A DNA stretch of 36,481 bases from Syntrophobacteraceae bacterium (GCA_013314815.1 JABUEY010000028.1:1-36481); one strand, 5' to 3'; positions 1 through 8,834 are shown, numbered from the stretch's first letter. A program made the numbers and translations. Notes: a model not told the origin generated them from the sequence alone.

Positions 1-132
1 AAGCATCTTGCAGACTTCTCCTCGCCTGCCGGTGGTTGGATTTGGCAATCAACCAACTCGCCCTTGGGCATCTGGTGGATAGCCGTCGCGCCAACTCGAA
101 TGTTATAAATCGATACGACACGGTCTCGAAGG

Positions 133-259
133 CGGGAATGACGTTGTTGATGGGAATGACGATGTTGATAGGAATGACCTTGTCATGCCGAATGACGTTG
201 TGATTGCATCGATCCTTTGCGAGAAAGGCACCCGGTGGTACTCGTTTGCCGGATGAACC
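133..259 (-). repeat. Mosaic intergenic repeat, copy A
   Basis: Read on the minus strand, this begins with GGTTCATCCGGCAAACGAGT, then a GGGTGC...CGCAAAGGATCGATG module, then four degenerate units of about 18 bases of the form ATCAACAACGTCATTCCC. The same modules in the same order occur near 7.2, 9.6, 12.1, 16.3 and 34.8 kb. No open frame is conserved between the copies, so it is called a non-coding repeat. Nothing is recognised in bases 1-132. Confidence 0.75.
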
Positions 260-304
260 AAAGATTGCCGGATAATCGGTTCCGCCGGGTTGTGGGGTAG
301 GTGG

Positions 305-439
305 TTACCAGAGTTGCCGGTCGAGAGGGAGCTTCTTTCGGTCCCTGCATTCCGTCCTGCCCTGCAGGAACTCGCGCAGAAACACTCCCAGTAGAATCCC
401 GAGAACAAGTCCGGATGCAAAGGCAAGCCAGATGGTCAT
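305..439 (-). CDS. Small single-pass membrane protein
   Basis: A 44-residue frame starts with ATG nine bases after a strong GGAGG ribosome site (CTGGAGGTAGGGAAAG) and ends at TAA. Residues 3-21 (WLAFASGLVLGILLGVFL) form one hydrophobic helix, followed by a basic and polar tail (REFLQGRTECRDRKK). Gly10, Gly14 and Gly18 form a GxxxGxxxG zipper of the kind that packs helices in membranes. Two overlapping longer frames on the same strand have no ribosome site and an unlikely composition, so they are treated as shadows. The gene stands alone, followed by repeat copy A. Function is unknown. The start signal, the hydrophobic block and the clean stop make it a plausible real gene; conservation was not tested. 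Confidence 0.6.
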   Translation of the reverse strand: MTIWLAFASGLVLGILLGVFLREFLQGRTECRDRKKLPLDRQLW

Positions 440-1946
440 CTTTCCCTACCTCCAGCGGTATCAAAGAAATGTTTAAGAACAGGAAGTGCTGAAAGGGGCA
501 ATCGGCTCGCGAAGGTTGATGTGTGAGCTGGACGAGTCCGAGAAAAGACCGTATTGCCCGGCAAGAGTCATGGATTTCCCACTGCTCCTGTATGTAGAAC
601 TTTGTGGTTTGAAAAGTCAACAGGGATTTTTGGGTTGAATCAGGCTTTCCATGTGAATACTGGAGGTTAGCCGATTGAAGAAGATTAGCCGTGTCGACCG
701 TAAAGGAATAGGAATCCTGGATCGAACAGGATTACATAGAGTGCGGCATGAACATGTGAGGACTGTGGACTGATGGTTCAGTCTTGATCCGCGGAAACGA
801 CTGGTATCGATGTTGTCGGATGGCACGTGGTGTATGACAGGATCGGGTCTTGCGCGGTATGGGACACGTCTTCAGTATACTGTTGTGGAAAAAAGTACAT
901 TTGGCGACAGCAATGATTTCTAAAAGAACACCCGGCATTTTTCCCATGTATTCCCGCAGTTGGGGAGAAGCTTGATTTCTCGGAAAAGTTCTGGTTTCTG
1001 ATTTTCAAATCATATGTTCTAGTACTGTTGCATCCATCTGGAAGTGAAATAAGTGGAAACATGGTCTTGTATACGATTTTCCCTATTGAACTTTTTGGAA
1101 TTTAAGTCGAGAATGGAGTCCTTCCGGCAAGTTGAAGGATTCAAGCCGATATCATTAATGGTTTGAAGCCGATTTGCAATGTTCTTTTTTGAGCTTTTCG
1201 GGGGGCCGTCGAGGATGAAGAGGCTGTTGCCGTGATGTGCGCGGAAGAGGCTGATCTGCTGAAAGGCCGCGAAATTCTTTGCAGTCGTCGACAGGGTTCG
1301 TGTTTTACTGGAAACGGACGCAACTTCTGGACACCGCAGGATCCATCCAGGGAGTAATGGACCAACCTGTTGTATTTCAATGGATTGTTTCGGTCGATGG
1401 GAGGGGATGAATCGGTCCGGTTGAATGGAAAAAACCCGCAAAGTTCAGGTGAAACGCTCAAGTTTTTTTCTTGACAATCCATATTGCTTCGACTAAAAGT
1501 GGTGCCATGCTACAAAAGCATATCGCAAGAAACAGGTCGATGTAGTTAATCTTTTGTATCTTAACCAGTTGACGTATCATCTAATCCGGTTTCATTGACT
1601 TAGGGGTATCTCTGGAATTCACAGCGGTATGAAGATGTTGAGCGGGTTTACTGGTTTCTGTTATGTTCGGGTTGTCGGTGCCGGGTCGCCGTAGGGCGTC
1701 CGGTGCCGATTGAATCATGGTCGATCGCTTACGACAGGTGTCTGACGAAAGTTTCGCTTTTTGACGCTTGGGGGTGGACCGGGCCGGCCGGCAAAGAGTC
1801 ATGAAGAATCCAAAAAAGCAGGCCGGCAAGTCAACAGGTCAATCAGGTGAAGGGAGGTGATCGAGGGGCTCAGTGCTAAGCAAGGTTTTTGAGCTTGTAA
1901 GAAGCGGCCGTTTTTGATTTTCTGATTTGTTTGGAGGAGGAAAGGT
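440..1946. other. Gene-poor stretch, no supported gene
   Basis: About 1.5 kb, visibly more AT-rich than its surroundings, with only short frames lacking ribosome sites. A TTGACA-17-TAAAAG pair at 1471-1499 is a weak promoter candidate on the plus strand, some 450 bases ahead of the exported-protein gene. Frames on the minus strand at 1019-1482 could be decayed coding sequence, but no family is recognisable. Confidence 0.4.
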
Positions 1947-3257
1947 ATGAGGAAATTTACAGTTTTTGCAATGGTGGCGGTATTCGTGATCGCAGGATTT
2001 GCCAGCCTGGCAAGTGCCGCTCCGAATGTCACCATGCCCGGCAAGAGGGGAAGCTTGCTTGTTTTTCCCAAGATAGAGGTGAGGGCTCAACTGGATCCTT
2101 CCGATGGAAGACTGCTGTATCAGACCGACACCTTTATCACCATCGGTAACGATGCCAACAGGCCCGTGACCCTGCAGTGCATCTGGAACTGGCCGGTGAT
2201 CGATGAGGGCTACAAGCAGAAATGCTGCGACGTGGAAAACTTCACCATCGACCTGACCCAGGAGCAGGTGGTGTACTTCAGCGCCGGCACGGGTTTTGCC
2301 AATGTTCTCGGATCGAAGATCTTCGAGACGGTCAATGCGCTTCCTCCCGCAGCCAGCGGAATCGGCAGCCTGTACTGCTTTGCCATCGAATCCCTCACCA
2401 AGAAGAAACCTATTTCCCACAACAGGCTCTATGGCGAGGCGACGATTGCCAGGTTTGCAGAAGTCGAGGACAACGGCATCTCCATGATGCAGTACAATGC
2501 CTGGCCTTTCTGGGCATACGCCGATGTGGGCAAGGTCATGGACAGCAAGGATCCCAACGATCCCACCAAGCTGATGCTGACCGGAAAATCGGGCGCCTAT
2601 GATGCATGCCCCGATTACCTGACCTTCAACTTCATTGCCAGGCAGTCCCTGCCCGGCAGCGAGAACCTTCCCGGCAGCGAGAACCTTCCGTTCATCGGAA
2701 CCCAGCTGAACCTGGTGCCCTGCACGCAGGACCTGAGGGAATTCCAGTACAACCAAGACGATCCGATCACTCCTACCCGGACCCTCGCGGTGTTCAAGAT
2801 TTACAACGCCAACGAGCAGTCGAGGTCTGGAACCCAGGCTTGCATTAAGTGCTACTTCGAGCAGATTCTTGGTGTGAAGTCGACGGAGGATCCCGCGATT
2901 CCCAGCCTGTACAATGCGTTCCGCTACATCAAGGGCGACAACTTCAACTACCTGGTCGGCCTGGCGGCGGGCGGTCTTGGAACGCTGGTCGGTCGTGCGG
3001 AAGTCCAGGGCTACGCTGCAAAGCCCAACGATCCGGATCCCGCAGGAGATCTGTGTAGGGACGGCAAGACAGTCAATACGGGTCTTCTCGGTGTGAAGTT
3101 CGATTTCATCGATGTTGCCGGTGGTGAAGGTGGTGGATATCCCGACGGCGGATTGATGTCCCTCAATCCGGACGGCATTCCCGAAGCTACGGGCGCCAGC
3201 AGCCTGACCGGTGTGGGCAAAGAAGCCGCTACCATCAGGTGGTCTCCCGAGGGTTGA
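1947..3257 (+). CDS. Exported protein of unknown function
   Basis: A 436-residue protein with a clear Sec signal peptide: MRKF, a hydrophobic core to about residue 20, and an ASA cleavage site near residue 24. The start has a strong ribosome site (GGAGGAGGAAAGGT). The mature protein has few charged clusters, many Asn, Gly and Pro residues, and several cysteines, including a CC pair near 95 and CIKC near residue 300, which could form periplasmic disulfides. Residues 236-247 contain PGSENL twice in tandem, from an exact 18-base duplication. No catalytic motif or known domain is seen. It is followed by a good terminator, so it is probably a single-gene transcript. The frame on the opposite strand at 1839-2756 lacks these signals and is a shadow. 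The role is unknown; an envelope or secreted structural protein is a guess. Confidence 0.85.
   Translation: MRKFTVFAMVAVFVIAGFASLASAAPNVTMPGKRGSLLVFPKIEVRAQLDPSDGRLLYQTDTFITIGNDANRPVTLQCIWNWPVIDEGYKQKCCDVENFTIDLTQEQVVYFSAGTGFANVLGSKIFETVNALPPAASGIGSLYCFAIESLTKKKPISHNRLYGEATIARFAEVEDNGISMMQYNAWPFWAYADVGKVMDSKDPNDPTKLMLTGKSGAYDACPDYLTFNFIARQSLPGSENLPGSENLPFIGTQLNLVPCTQDLREFQYNQDDPITPTRTLAVFKIYNANEQSRSGTQACIKCYFEQILGVKSTEDPAIPSLYNAFRYIKGDNFNYLVGLAAGGLGTLVGRAEVQGYAAKPNDPDPAGDLCRDGKTVNTGLLGVKFDFIDVAGGEGGGYPDGGLMSLNPDGIPEATGASSLTGVGKEAATIRWSPEG
2652..2687 (+). repeat. In-frame 18-base tandem duplication
   Basis: The 18-base unit CCCGGCAGCGAGAACCTT occurs twice, perfectly, in codon register inside the exported-protein gene, giving PGSENL-PGSENL. 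Its length is a multiple of three, so copy-number change would keep the frame open. Confidence 0.9.
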
Positions 3258-3317
3258 TAAAACGCTCAGTTGATCGGTCTGTGAGTAGTTGAGTTTTTTG
3301 TAAGCAGAGAGTAAATG

Positions 3318-3355
3318 TAAGAGGGGCAGGAGTACATGTATTCTTGCCCCTCTTA
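3318..3355 (+). terminator. Rho-independent terminator after the exported-protein gene
   Basis: TAAGAGGGGCA pairs with TGCCCCTCTTA around a short loop, giving an 11 bp stem extended by a few imperfect pairs, followed by TTATTATTTG. It lies 60 bases after the stop at 3257. The rest of the 3258-3565 gap holds no other supported feature. Confidence 0.85.
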
Positions 3356-3565
3356 TTATTTGAAGACCGATGACAGGTGGATGACCACCCCGAGATGAAG
3401 CGTGATTCGGGTTAAGCAGGCCATTGACATGGAAGGGTTATGCCGGTGAAGGCGTGCATCCGGCAGGCGGCGACCGCCGGCAGGGTTCACACCTGCGAAG
3501 GTATGGCCTGCAATGCAGTTCACCGGGAAACGGTGGAATCGATTGATCCAGGAAGGAGCATTGGA

Positions 3566-4357
3566 ATGAGGAAGAGGCTTGCAGTGATCGGCTTTGTGTG
3601 CCTTTGCGCTGTCCTTGCGGGCATGCATACGGCTTGGGCGGCCCGGGACGACAGGGATGCTCTCAAAAAGAGAGTGGACAGATATTGGGCTGCGCTGATG
3701 AAGGACGACTGGGCCCAGGTGTATGAGTCCCTGGACCCTGGGGAGAAGGTATACGTTTCGCTGGATGAGTACGTGAACAGTCAGAAGGAAAAAGACGGGT
3801 TCGACTATCACAGCTATGACATCAGGGAGATCGATATTCTGGATGCCTTCGGCTGGGTGGATGTCGTCTTTGAGGTTTCTGTGAAGAAGTATCCGGCCAT
3901 CCCGGCGAAGACCGTAAAGAGAACCCATATCTGGCAGAAGAAGGACGGCGAATGGTACAGGACCGCCACGAATCAGCTGCTTGTCCCGTGGACACCGCCC
4001 CGGGACAGGCTTCTCGATGAAGAGAAAGCCCTCAAGGGGCGGGCTGCCAGGTACTGGGATGCGATGGTGCGGCAGGATCATGCCGTCCTGTACGAATTCA
4101 TTCCTCCCGACGTGAGGGCGGGTATGTCCATGGAGGAGTTTTCCCAGACGAAGCCCATGAATATCTACGTATCGGCCGAGGTCGGGTGGGCCGAAGTGCA
4201 ACGCGCCAATGCGGGGCATGGCGAAGTGAAGGTCACCATCAGCACGCGGCCCAACGATCCGCATCTTTCCAAGATGCAGCCCGAGGTTCGTGAGGTCGTG
4301 GACCCGTGGGTCAAGATCGACGGTAAGTGGTATCGGGTTATCGATGGAAAGGAATAA
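3566..4357 (+). CDS. Exported protein with two copies of one domain
   Basis: 263 residues. The start is chosen at the ATG after GGAAGGAGCATTGGA because it gives a clean signal peptide (MRKRLAVIGFVCLCAVLAG, cleavage near TAWA-AR); the longer upstream frame has no such signal. Two similar halves follow. Residues about 30-135 begin ALKKRVDRYWAAL and end KKDGEWYR; residues about 143-260 begin ALKGRAARYWDAM and end KIDGKWYRV. This looks like a tandem NTF2-like or SnoaL-like fold, typical of small periplasmic ligand-binding modules; the fold is inferred from the helix-then-strand pattern only. It lies 16 bases before the FG-GAP gene and probably shares its transcript. Function is unknown. Confidence 0.8.
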   Translation: MRKRLAVIGFVCLCAVLAGMHTAWAARDDRDALKKRVDRYWAALMKDDWAQVYESLDPGEKVYVSLDEYVNSQKEKDGFDYHSYDIREIDILDAFGWVDVVFEVSVKKYPAIPAKTVKRTHIWQKKDGEWYRTATNQLLVPWTPPRDRLLDEEKALKGRAARYWDAMVRQDHAVLYEFIPPDVRAGMSMEEFSQTKPMNIYVSAEVGWAEVQRANAGHGEVKVTISTRPNDPHLSKMQPEVREVVDPWVKIDGKWYRVIDGKE

Positions 4358-4373
4358 ACCTGGAGGTCCAACC

Positions 4374-5771
4374 ATGAAGATATCTTCAAGAAACTGTTTT
4401 TTCTCGTGCGTGGCGGTCCTTGCCGCGGCTCTCATTCTCCTGCCGCGGGTATCGTATGCATCTGCCGCCCAGGACAAGGGCGACAGGAAGCTTCAGTTTG
4501 CCATATCGTCGACAAAAGGATTGCCCGAGAAGGGCTTCTGGAAAAGTGTACCGGTGTTCGAAGATGTCAACAAGGACGGCTGTCTGGACCTGGCTTCCAC
4601 TGAACGGCTGGGTGAAGGTGCAAGGGTGTGGCTGGGGGACTGCAAGGGCAACTGGGTGGATTCGTCTGAAGGGCTGAAGCTGCCGTCCAAGTCCTGCGGA
4701 GGTGGAGTCGCCTTCGGCGACGTGAACAGGAACGGCATACTGGATATGGTGGTGGCGGACCATTGCCTCGGGATTTTCGTTTACCTTGGAGACGGAAAGG
4801 GCAAATGGCAGGAGGTGGTCGGCGGACTGGCTCCGGAAGTATCCAAAACTGCCCCTTCGAACAACGACGATGATGCGGATGACCGGAAGAGCGAGAAGTT
4901 CCTGGGAGCCGAAACCTTGGCCGTGGCCGATGTGAATGGAGACGGTTTTGTCGATATTGTTGCAGGCGCTGCGGATTCCGGCGGGTTTACCGTTTATTTT
5001 GGAGACGGAACGGGGAAGAACTGGAAGGAATCCAGGGGAGACGACGGACTGCCCAGTTTCCAGGATCCGGAACCCGGCGATCTGTACCAGGCCGGCTGGG
5101 TCAATCACCTCATTTTGCGCGATGTGAACAAGGACGGCCACCTGGATGTCGTTGCCGCCTATTACTATGGGCCCCGCGTCTGGCTCGGTGACGGCAAGGG
5201 AAAGTGGAAACTGTACTCGGAAGGCCTTCCGACCCCGGCTGTGGGCGGCATCTTCAGAACAGTCGATACCGGTGACGTGAACGGCGATGGGCTCATGGAT
5301 ATCGTGACGGCCAACGAGGTGAACGGAGTCGAGATCTATCTCCAGACCGCCGACGGCACCTGGGACGGGCCTCACGATCCGCTTCCCGGCCTACGCGGCG
5401 GGGTTCGAGGTGTGGTGCTCGGGGACCTCGATGGAGACGGGCACCTGGATGTCCTGGCCAGCGGGGCCTACGAGATGAATTACGGAAGCAATTTCGGCTT
5501 GTTCATCGCCAGGGGCAACGGAAAGAACGGTTGGGTGGAAGTGGAGAACACCGGTCTTCCCAGGACCGGGCTTTCGCTCGACTGGGGCGTAGCCGTCGGG
5601 GATGTCAACAAGAACGGGATGCTGGATATAGCCGTCAGTACAGGGGGGATCGTTGGAGAACTGCCGCAGTGGATGCAGCGGAGAATGTCGGCGGAGTCTC
5701 ACCTGAAAACCATGCCCGAACTCGAGCTTCCCAGGGTCCAGGTGTGGTTGAACCAGGCGGGGAAGAATTAG
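4374..5771 (+). CDS. Exported FG-GAP/VCBS repeat protein
   Basis: 465 residues, starting at ATG after TGGAGGTCCAACC, with a signal peptide ending near SYASA (residue 31). Seven calcium-binding DxDxDGxxD-type loops are visible at about residues 64, 116, 186, 250, 301, 351 and 410, for example DVNKDGHLDV and DLDGDGHLDV. Each is followed by a VWLGDGKG-like strand. This is the pattern of FG-GAP/VCBS repeats that fold as a beta-propeller; seven copies match a complete propeller. Such proteins act outside the cytoplasm in adhesion, polysaccharide binding or scaffolding. There is no anchor or catalytic domain. It is translated from the same probable transcript as the gene 16 bases upstream. The specific ligand cannot be told from the sequence. 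Confidence 0.88.
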   Translation: MKISSRNCFFSCVAVLAAALILLPRVSYASAAQDKGDRKLQFAISSTKGLPEKGFWKSVPVFEDVNKDGCLDLASTERLGEGARVWLGDCKGNWVDSSEGLKLPSKSCGGGVAFGDVNRNGILDMVVADHCLGIFVYLGDGKGKWQEVVGGLAPEVSKTAPSNNDDDADDRKSEKFLGAETLAVADVNGDGFVDIVAGAADSGGFTVYFGDGTGKNWKESRGDDGLPSFQDPEPGDLYQAGWVNHLILRDVNKDGHLDVVAAYYYGPRVWLGDGKGKWKLYSEGLPTPAVGGIFRTVDTGDVNGDGLMDIVTANEVNGVEIYLQTADGTWDGPHDPLPGLRGGVRGVVLGDLDGDGHLDVLASGAYEMNYGSNFGLFIARGNGKNGWVEVENTGLPRTGLSLDWGVAVGDVNKNGMLDIAVSTGGIVGELPQWMQRRMSAESHLKTMPELELPRVQVWLNQAGKN

Positions 5772-5827
5772 AGCGAACGATCCGCAACGCCGAACCGAAC
5801 TATCCCCCCTCGATTTGGCCTTCGAGT

Positions 5828-5865
5828 CCAGTGCCTGGACACTGCCCCAGTGCCTGGACACTGCC
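5828..5865 (+). repeat. Perfect 19-base tandem repeat with inverted half-sites
   Basis: CCAGTGCCTGGACACTGCC occurs twice head to tail, 57 bases after the FG-GAP gene and 62 bases before the SurA-DsbA gene. Each unit contains CAGTG-N6-CACTG, so the pair could form hairpins or present alternating half-sites to a DNA-binding protein. Confidence 0.85.
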
Positions 5866-5927
5866 GCCGGGAGAGGGGGGGATTCGATTGAACTCATCTC
5901 GGGAGGCGGCGCAACTGAGCAAGGATC

Positions 5928-7073
5928 ATGATCTCGATGAAATCACAATCGATTCTGTTTCACGGGAAGCCCCCTGTCTTTGCGAGGGCATGGCGTCTTC
6001 TGTTCTGCGGGCGAAGCCTGCGCAGCCTGCTGCCGATCCTTGCAGCGGCTTTTCTTCTGGCGTACTCCGTGATGGGATGCGCAGGCTCCCATGCCTTGGC
6101 CTCAGACAATCCGTCAGGTAATGTCGTGGCGACCGTCAACGGCAAAACCATCACCGAAGAGGAACTGGAAGCTCCGTTCTCGACACGTATCTACCAGATG
6201 AGAATGGAAATCTACCAGATGAAGCGCCAGTACCTCACCGAGCTGATTGCCGAGATGATTCTGCAGAAAGAAGCCGACGAGCGCAAAATGCCGCTCGAGA
6301 CCTTTGTGAAGGAAGTCGTGCTCGCGGGAGAGAGTGCGGTCGGCGAAGAAGAAATCCAGCAGTATCTGAGGGCGAACCCGGATATCCAGAAGAGCTGGCA
6401 GGGGTCCCGGGAGGATCTGAACACACAGGTCAGGGCTCAGCTCAAGAATCAAAAAGACTATCGAAGACTGATGGAATACGCCAACAAGGTGAAATCCAAA
6501 AGTACGGTGTCCGTCCAGTTCAAGGAACCGCCCCTGCCCCGGGTGAATGTGGAACCGGGAGATTCTCCCGCCATGGGTCCTGCGGATGCCCCACTGACGA
6601 TCATCGAATTCTCCGATTACCGCTGCCCTTCCTGCCGCCAGGTTCATGCCACGGTCAAACAGCTCAGGGAAGCCTACAAGGGGAAAATCAGGTGGGTCTT
6701 CAAGGACTTTCCACTGGGAGGAAACGAGGTTTCGATCAAAGCCGCCCAGGCTGCACGCTGTGCTGGAGAGCAGATGGTTTACTGGCAGTACCAGGATCTG
6801 CTCTTCAACAGCAAAGAGGAACCTACCCCGGACAATCTACGGGCCATTGCCAGGTCTCTCAACCTGAAGATGGACAAGTTCAACGCCTGCATGGACAGTG
6901 GAAAGTACATCGACCAGGTGATGACGGATGCCCAGGAAGGAAACAGGATCGGCATCGACCGGACTCCTTCCTTCATATTCAACGGGAAGCTGTTTCCCGG
7001 CGGCCCGACCATGGAACGATTCAAGGAGATCATCGAGGAGGAGCTGAAGAGTGCCGCCGGGCGGAAGGGATAA
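5928..7073 (+). CDS. Membrane-anchored SurA-like/DsbA-like fusion, thiol-disulfide or chaperone protein
   Basis: 381 residues. A hydrophobic segment at about 32-50 ends in VMGC (Cys51), which could be a lipobox, so the protein is likely a lipoprotein or signal-anchored, facing the periplasm. Residues about 65-190 resemble the N-terminal chaperone domain of SurA/PrsA-type proteins (NGKTITEEEL, then long helices). Residues about 208-378 are a DsbA-like thioredoxin fold: EFSDYRCPSC with active site CPSC at 233-236, and the cis-proline loop RTPSF near 344. The family is known for oxidising or isomerising disulfides of exported proteins. The start at 5928 has AAGGA only two bases away; ATG at 5937 has better spacing and is equally possible. 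It follows three exported cysteine-containing proteins, which could be its clients; that link is inference. Confidence 0.85.
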   Translation: MISMKSQSILFHGKPPVFARAWRLLFCGRSLRSLLPILAAAFLLAYSVMGCAGSHALASDNPSGNVVATVNGKTITEEELEAPFSTRIYQMRMEIYQMKRQYLTELIAEMILQKEADERKMPLETFVKEVVLAGESAVGEEEIQQYLRANPDIQKSWQGSREDLNTQVRAQLKNQKDYRRLMEYANKVKSKSTVSVQFKEPPLPRVNVEPGDSPAMGPADAPLTIIEFSDYRCPSCRQVHATVKQLREAYKGKIRWVFKDFPLGGNEVSIKAAQAARCAGEQMVYWQYQDLLFNSKEEPTPDNLRAIARSLNLKMDKFNACMDSGKYIDQVMTDAQEGNRIGIDRTPSFIFNGKLFPGGPTMERFKEIIEEELKSAAGRKG

Positions 7074-7408
7074 GGTTCATCCGGCAAACTCCCATGAGCC
7101 GTAAGCCTGTAACCAACTATGAAAGAGGGAAAAAACCGTTAATCAGCTGATCTCTAAAGAAAACGAGCCTAACAGTACCGGCATTTTCTCATAAGCGAGT
7201 ATCTCCGGTGCTCATCCTGCACAGGATCGATGGCATGACAACGCCATTCGGACTGACAAGGTCATTCTTCGGCATCACAACGTCACTGCCGCGCGTATCC
7301 CAACGTCATTGGGCATGATAACATCATGTCCGAGAATATCCCAACATAATGCCTGAACATATCCCAACGTCGAATGACGTTGTGACACCGAACAACGTTG
7401 TGGTTCGG
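7074..7408 (+). repeat. Mosaic intergenic repeat, copy B
   Basis: It begins GGTTCATCCGGCAAACTCCC just after the SurA-DsbA stop, then has CATGAGCCGTAAGCC, CAGCTGATCTC, AACAGTACCGGCATTTTCTC and GGATCGATGGCATGACAACG modules shared with copies C and D. A run of degenerate AACGTCATT and CATATCCCAACGTC units follows. The 3' end holds an inverted repeat CCGAAC...GTTCGG (7388-7408) around CAACGTTG. This copy fills the gap between two convergent genes; no frame is supported in it or in 7409-7490. Confidence 0.8.
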
Positions 7409-7490
7409 AGAGACGATTTTGCAAAATCAAGATCGGCATACCACACCAGGATCAGGAGACCGGGGTGCCCTCTGTCGAACCGCCTGGATG

Positions 7491-8456
7491 TTAATAGACT
7501 ATTCCGTGCAGATCCATCTGCTGATGGACGAAATCTATGGTGGCGTATAATTCGCCCGCAAAGTCAGGAGTGCACAGGAGCATGGCTTCCTGGAGAACGG
7601 TGTTCAGGAGGCCGGCCACTTCGGCACCCTGGGCAACCTGGATACCGTGGACACCCAGGGCGTCACGAGCCAGGCGGGGGAGGAGCTGGGCGAGCAGGCT
7701 GGTGGAATCGGCTGTTTTCTGCATGAGAATCTTGCCATAGATGGTCATCAGGCTCTTGAACTGGAGCTCTCTCGCTATGATGATCTTGGCGGCATCGAGT
7801 TGAGAGATCCGCAGCGCCTGCGCGACGTCCTGTGAATAGGCCTTCACCAGGAGAGCGGGAAACTGGGATGTGCGAAAAGTGGCGGCATAGAGGATCTTTT
7901 GGCCGATGGCAGGGTCGATATCCTTGACAAGCAGATCGACGGCGAGTTCCACGAAGCCATGGGCAAGTTCCAGGGAGGCGGCGTCCAAGGTGGCTTCAGG
8001 ATACTTTCCGGCCAGAACCCGCTCCAGTTGCTCTTTCACGAACGGCGCCAGCAGGCGTGCCTTGGCGATGACATACCCTTCCGTTTCACCGAAAGTCTGT
8101 CCTTCATGGTGAGCCGTAAAATCCGCCCCCCACAGATCATTGTGACTGGCCAGCCCGAAGGCGACAGGCCATTCCATGCCGCGCCTGGCTTTGAGCCACA
8201 GCTTCTCGGGCTGATCGTGAGTGAGTTCGTAAAGCGAGGCGATCCCGGTTCCGCTGCCCAGCACGCTGTTGAAAAGATCGGCCGCCATGGCTCCGTACAT
8301 CTCGTTGGAGTTCATAAGGCCACGAGACTCGCCGATGTGATCGGCGATGTATGCATGCGTAGCAGATCCCCATGCGTGAACTTCCGCCTTCGGAAGGAAG
8401 GCGGGCAGCCAAAGAAGCAGGACAAACGCTGAGATCACGGTTCTTTTGGTTATCAT
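7491..8456 (-). CDS. Exported zinc-dependent phospholipase C-like protein
   Basis: 321 residues from the ATG at 8456, which has a GGAGG site nine bases upstream; longer upstream frames have no signal peptide. Residues 1-28 are a signal peptide ending EVHA, so the mature protein would begin with Trp29. This recalls zinc phospholipase C and S1/P1 nuclease families, where the N-terminal Trp is a zinc ligand. Further likely ligands are His34 (SATHAYIA), His80 and the motif HNDLWGADFTAHH at 105-117 with Asp and His residues. The C-terminal 150 residues are helical and not recognised. The likely role is hydrolysis of phosphate esters or phospholipids outside the cytoplasm; the substrate is unknown. 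It is a lone minus-strand gene convergent with the SurA-DsbA gene. Confidence 0.75.
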   Translation of the reverse strand: MITKRTVISAFVLLLWLPAFLPKAEVHAWGSATHAYIADHIGESRGLMNSNEMYGAMAADLFNSVLGSGTGIASLYELTHDQPEKLWLKARRGMEWPVAFGLASHNDLWGADFTAHHEGQTFGETEGYVIAKARLLAPFVKEQLERVLAGKYPEATLDAASLELAHGFVELAVDLLVKDIDPAIGQKILYAATFRTSQFPALLVKAYSQDVAQALRISQLDAAKIIIARELQFKSLMTIYGKILMQKTADSTSLLAQLLPRLARDALGVHGIQVAQGAEVAGLLNTVLQEAMLLCTPDFAGELYATIDFVHQQMDLHGIVY

Positions 8457-8834
8457 CGGCACGTCCTCCGACTTAAGGGTGCACGCAAACAGGCGCGCCC
8501 CCGGTGCACACGGCTGCACACTCGCTCCGGAGCGTTCTGCGGCCAGCAGGGAATTTCCTGCACAGCAGGAATGATCCGGAGTCATGCGGAACAAAGTCCG
8601 TGGAACCGGCAAGGCATGCTCCAGGATACGACATGCCAATACCTTTACATCACGATTCGAGCGCTGTCCATCGGAAGATACCATGCAAGGCTTCCGCGAC
8701 GCAAAAATACAGCTTCGGAAGCGGCTGTCCATGCCGATCATGTTTCCTGGTCCGACAGACTTGTACTTGCCACTCAGGAATCTTTAAGGCCGGTTCGTGA
8801 ACTGCCACTGCCATCAGGAGGGGGCCGGAGATCC
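8457..8834. other. Intergenic stretch without a supported gene
   Basis: It lies between the phospholipase-like gene and the next minus-strand gene. It contains an imperfect palindrome GCAGGGAATTTCCTGC followed by a second GCAGGAA near 8540-8570. Frames here have no ribosome sites. It should hold the promoter of the phospholipase-like gene, but no convincing boxes were found. Confidence 0.4.

Noticed and set aside
519-638. 39-codon frame MCELDESEKRPYCPARV... on the plus strand
   Set aside because: AAGG is only two to three bases from the ATG, and there is no recognisable pattern; insufficient support.
1019-1482. Overlapping minus-strand frames that might be a decayed transposase
   Set aside because: No catalytic motif, inverted repeat or similarity could be recognised in either frame.
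1839-2756. 305-codon minus-strand frame opposite the exported-protein gene
   Set aside because: The plus-strand gene has a signal peptide, ribosome site and terminator; the antisense product has none of these.
7240-7400. Possible CRISPR array in the AACGTCATT runs
   Set aside because: Units are 15-20 bases, highly degenerate, have no constant-length spacers, and no cas genes lie nearby.
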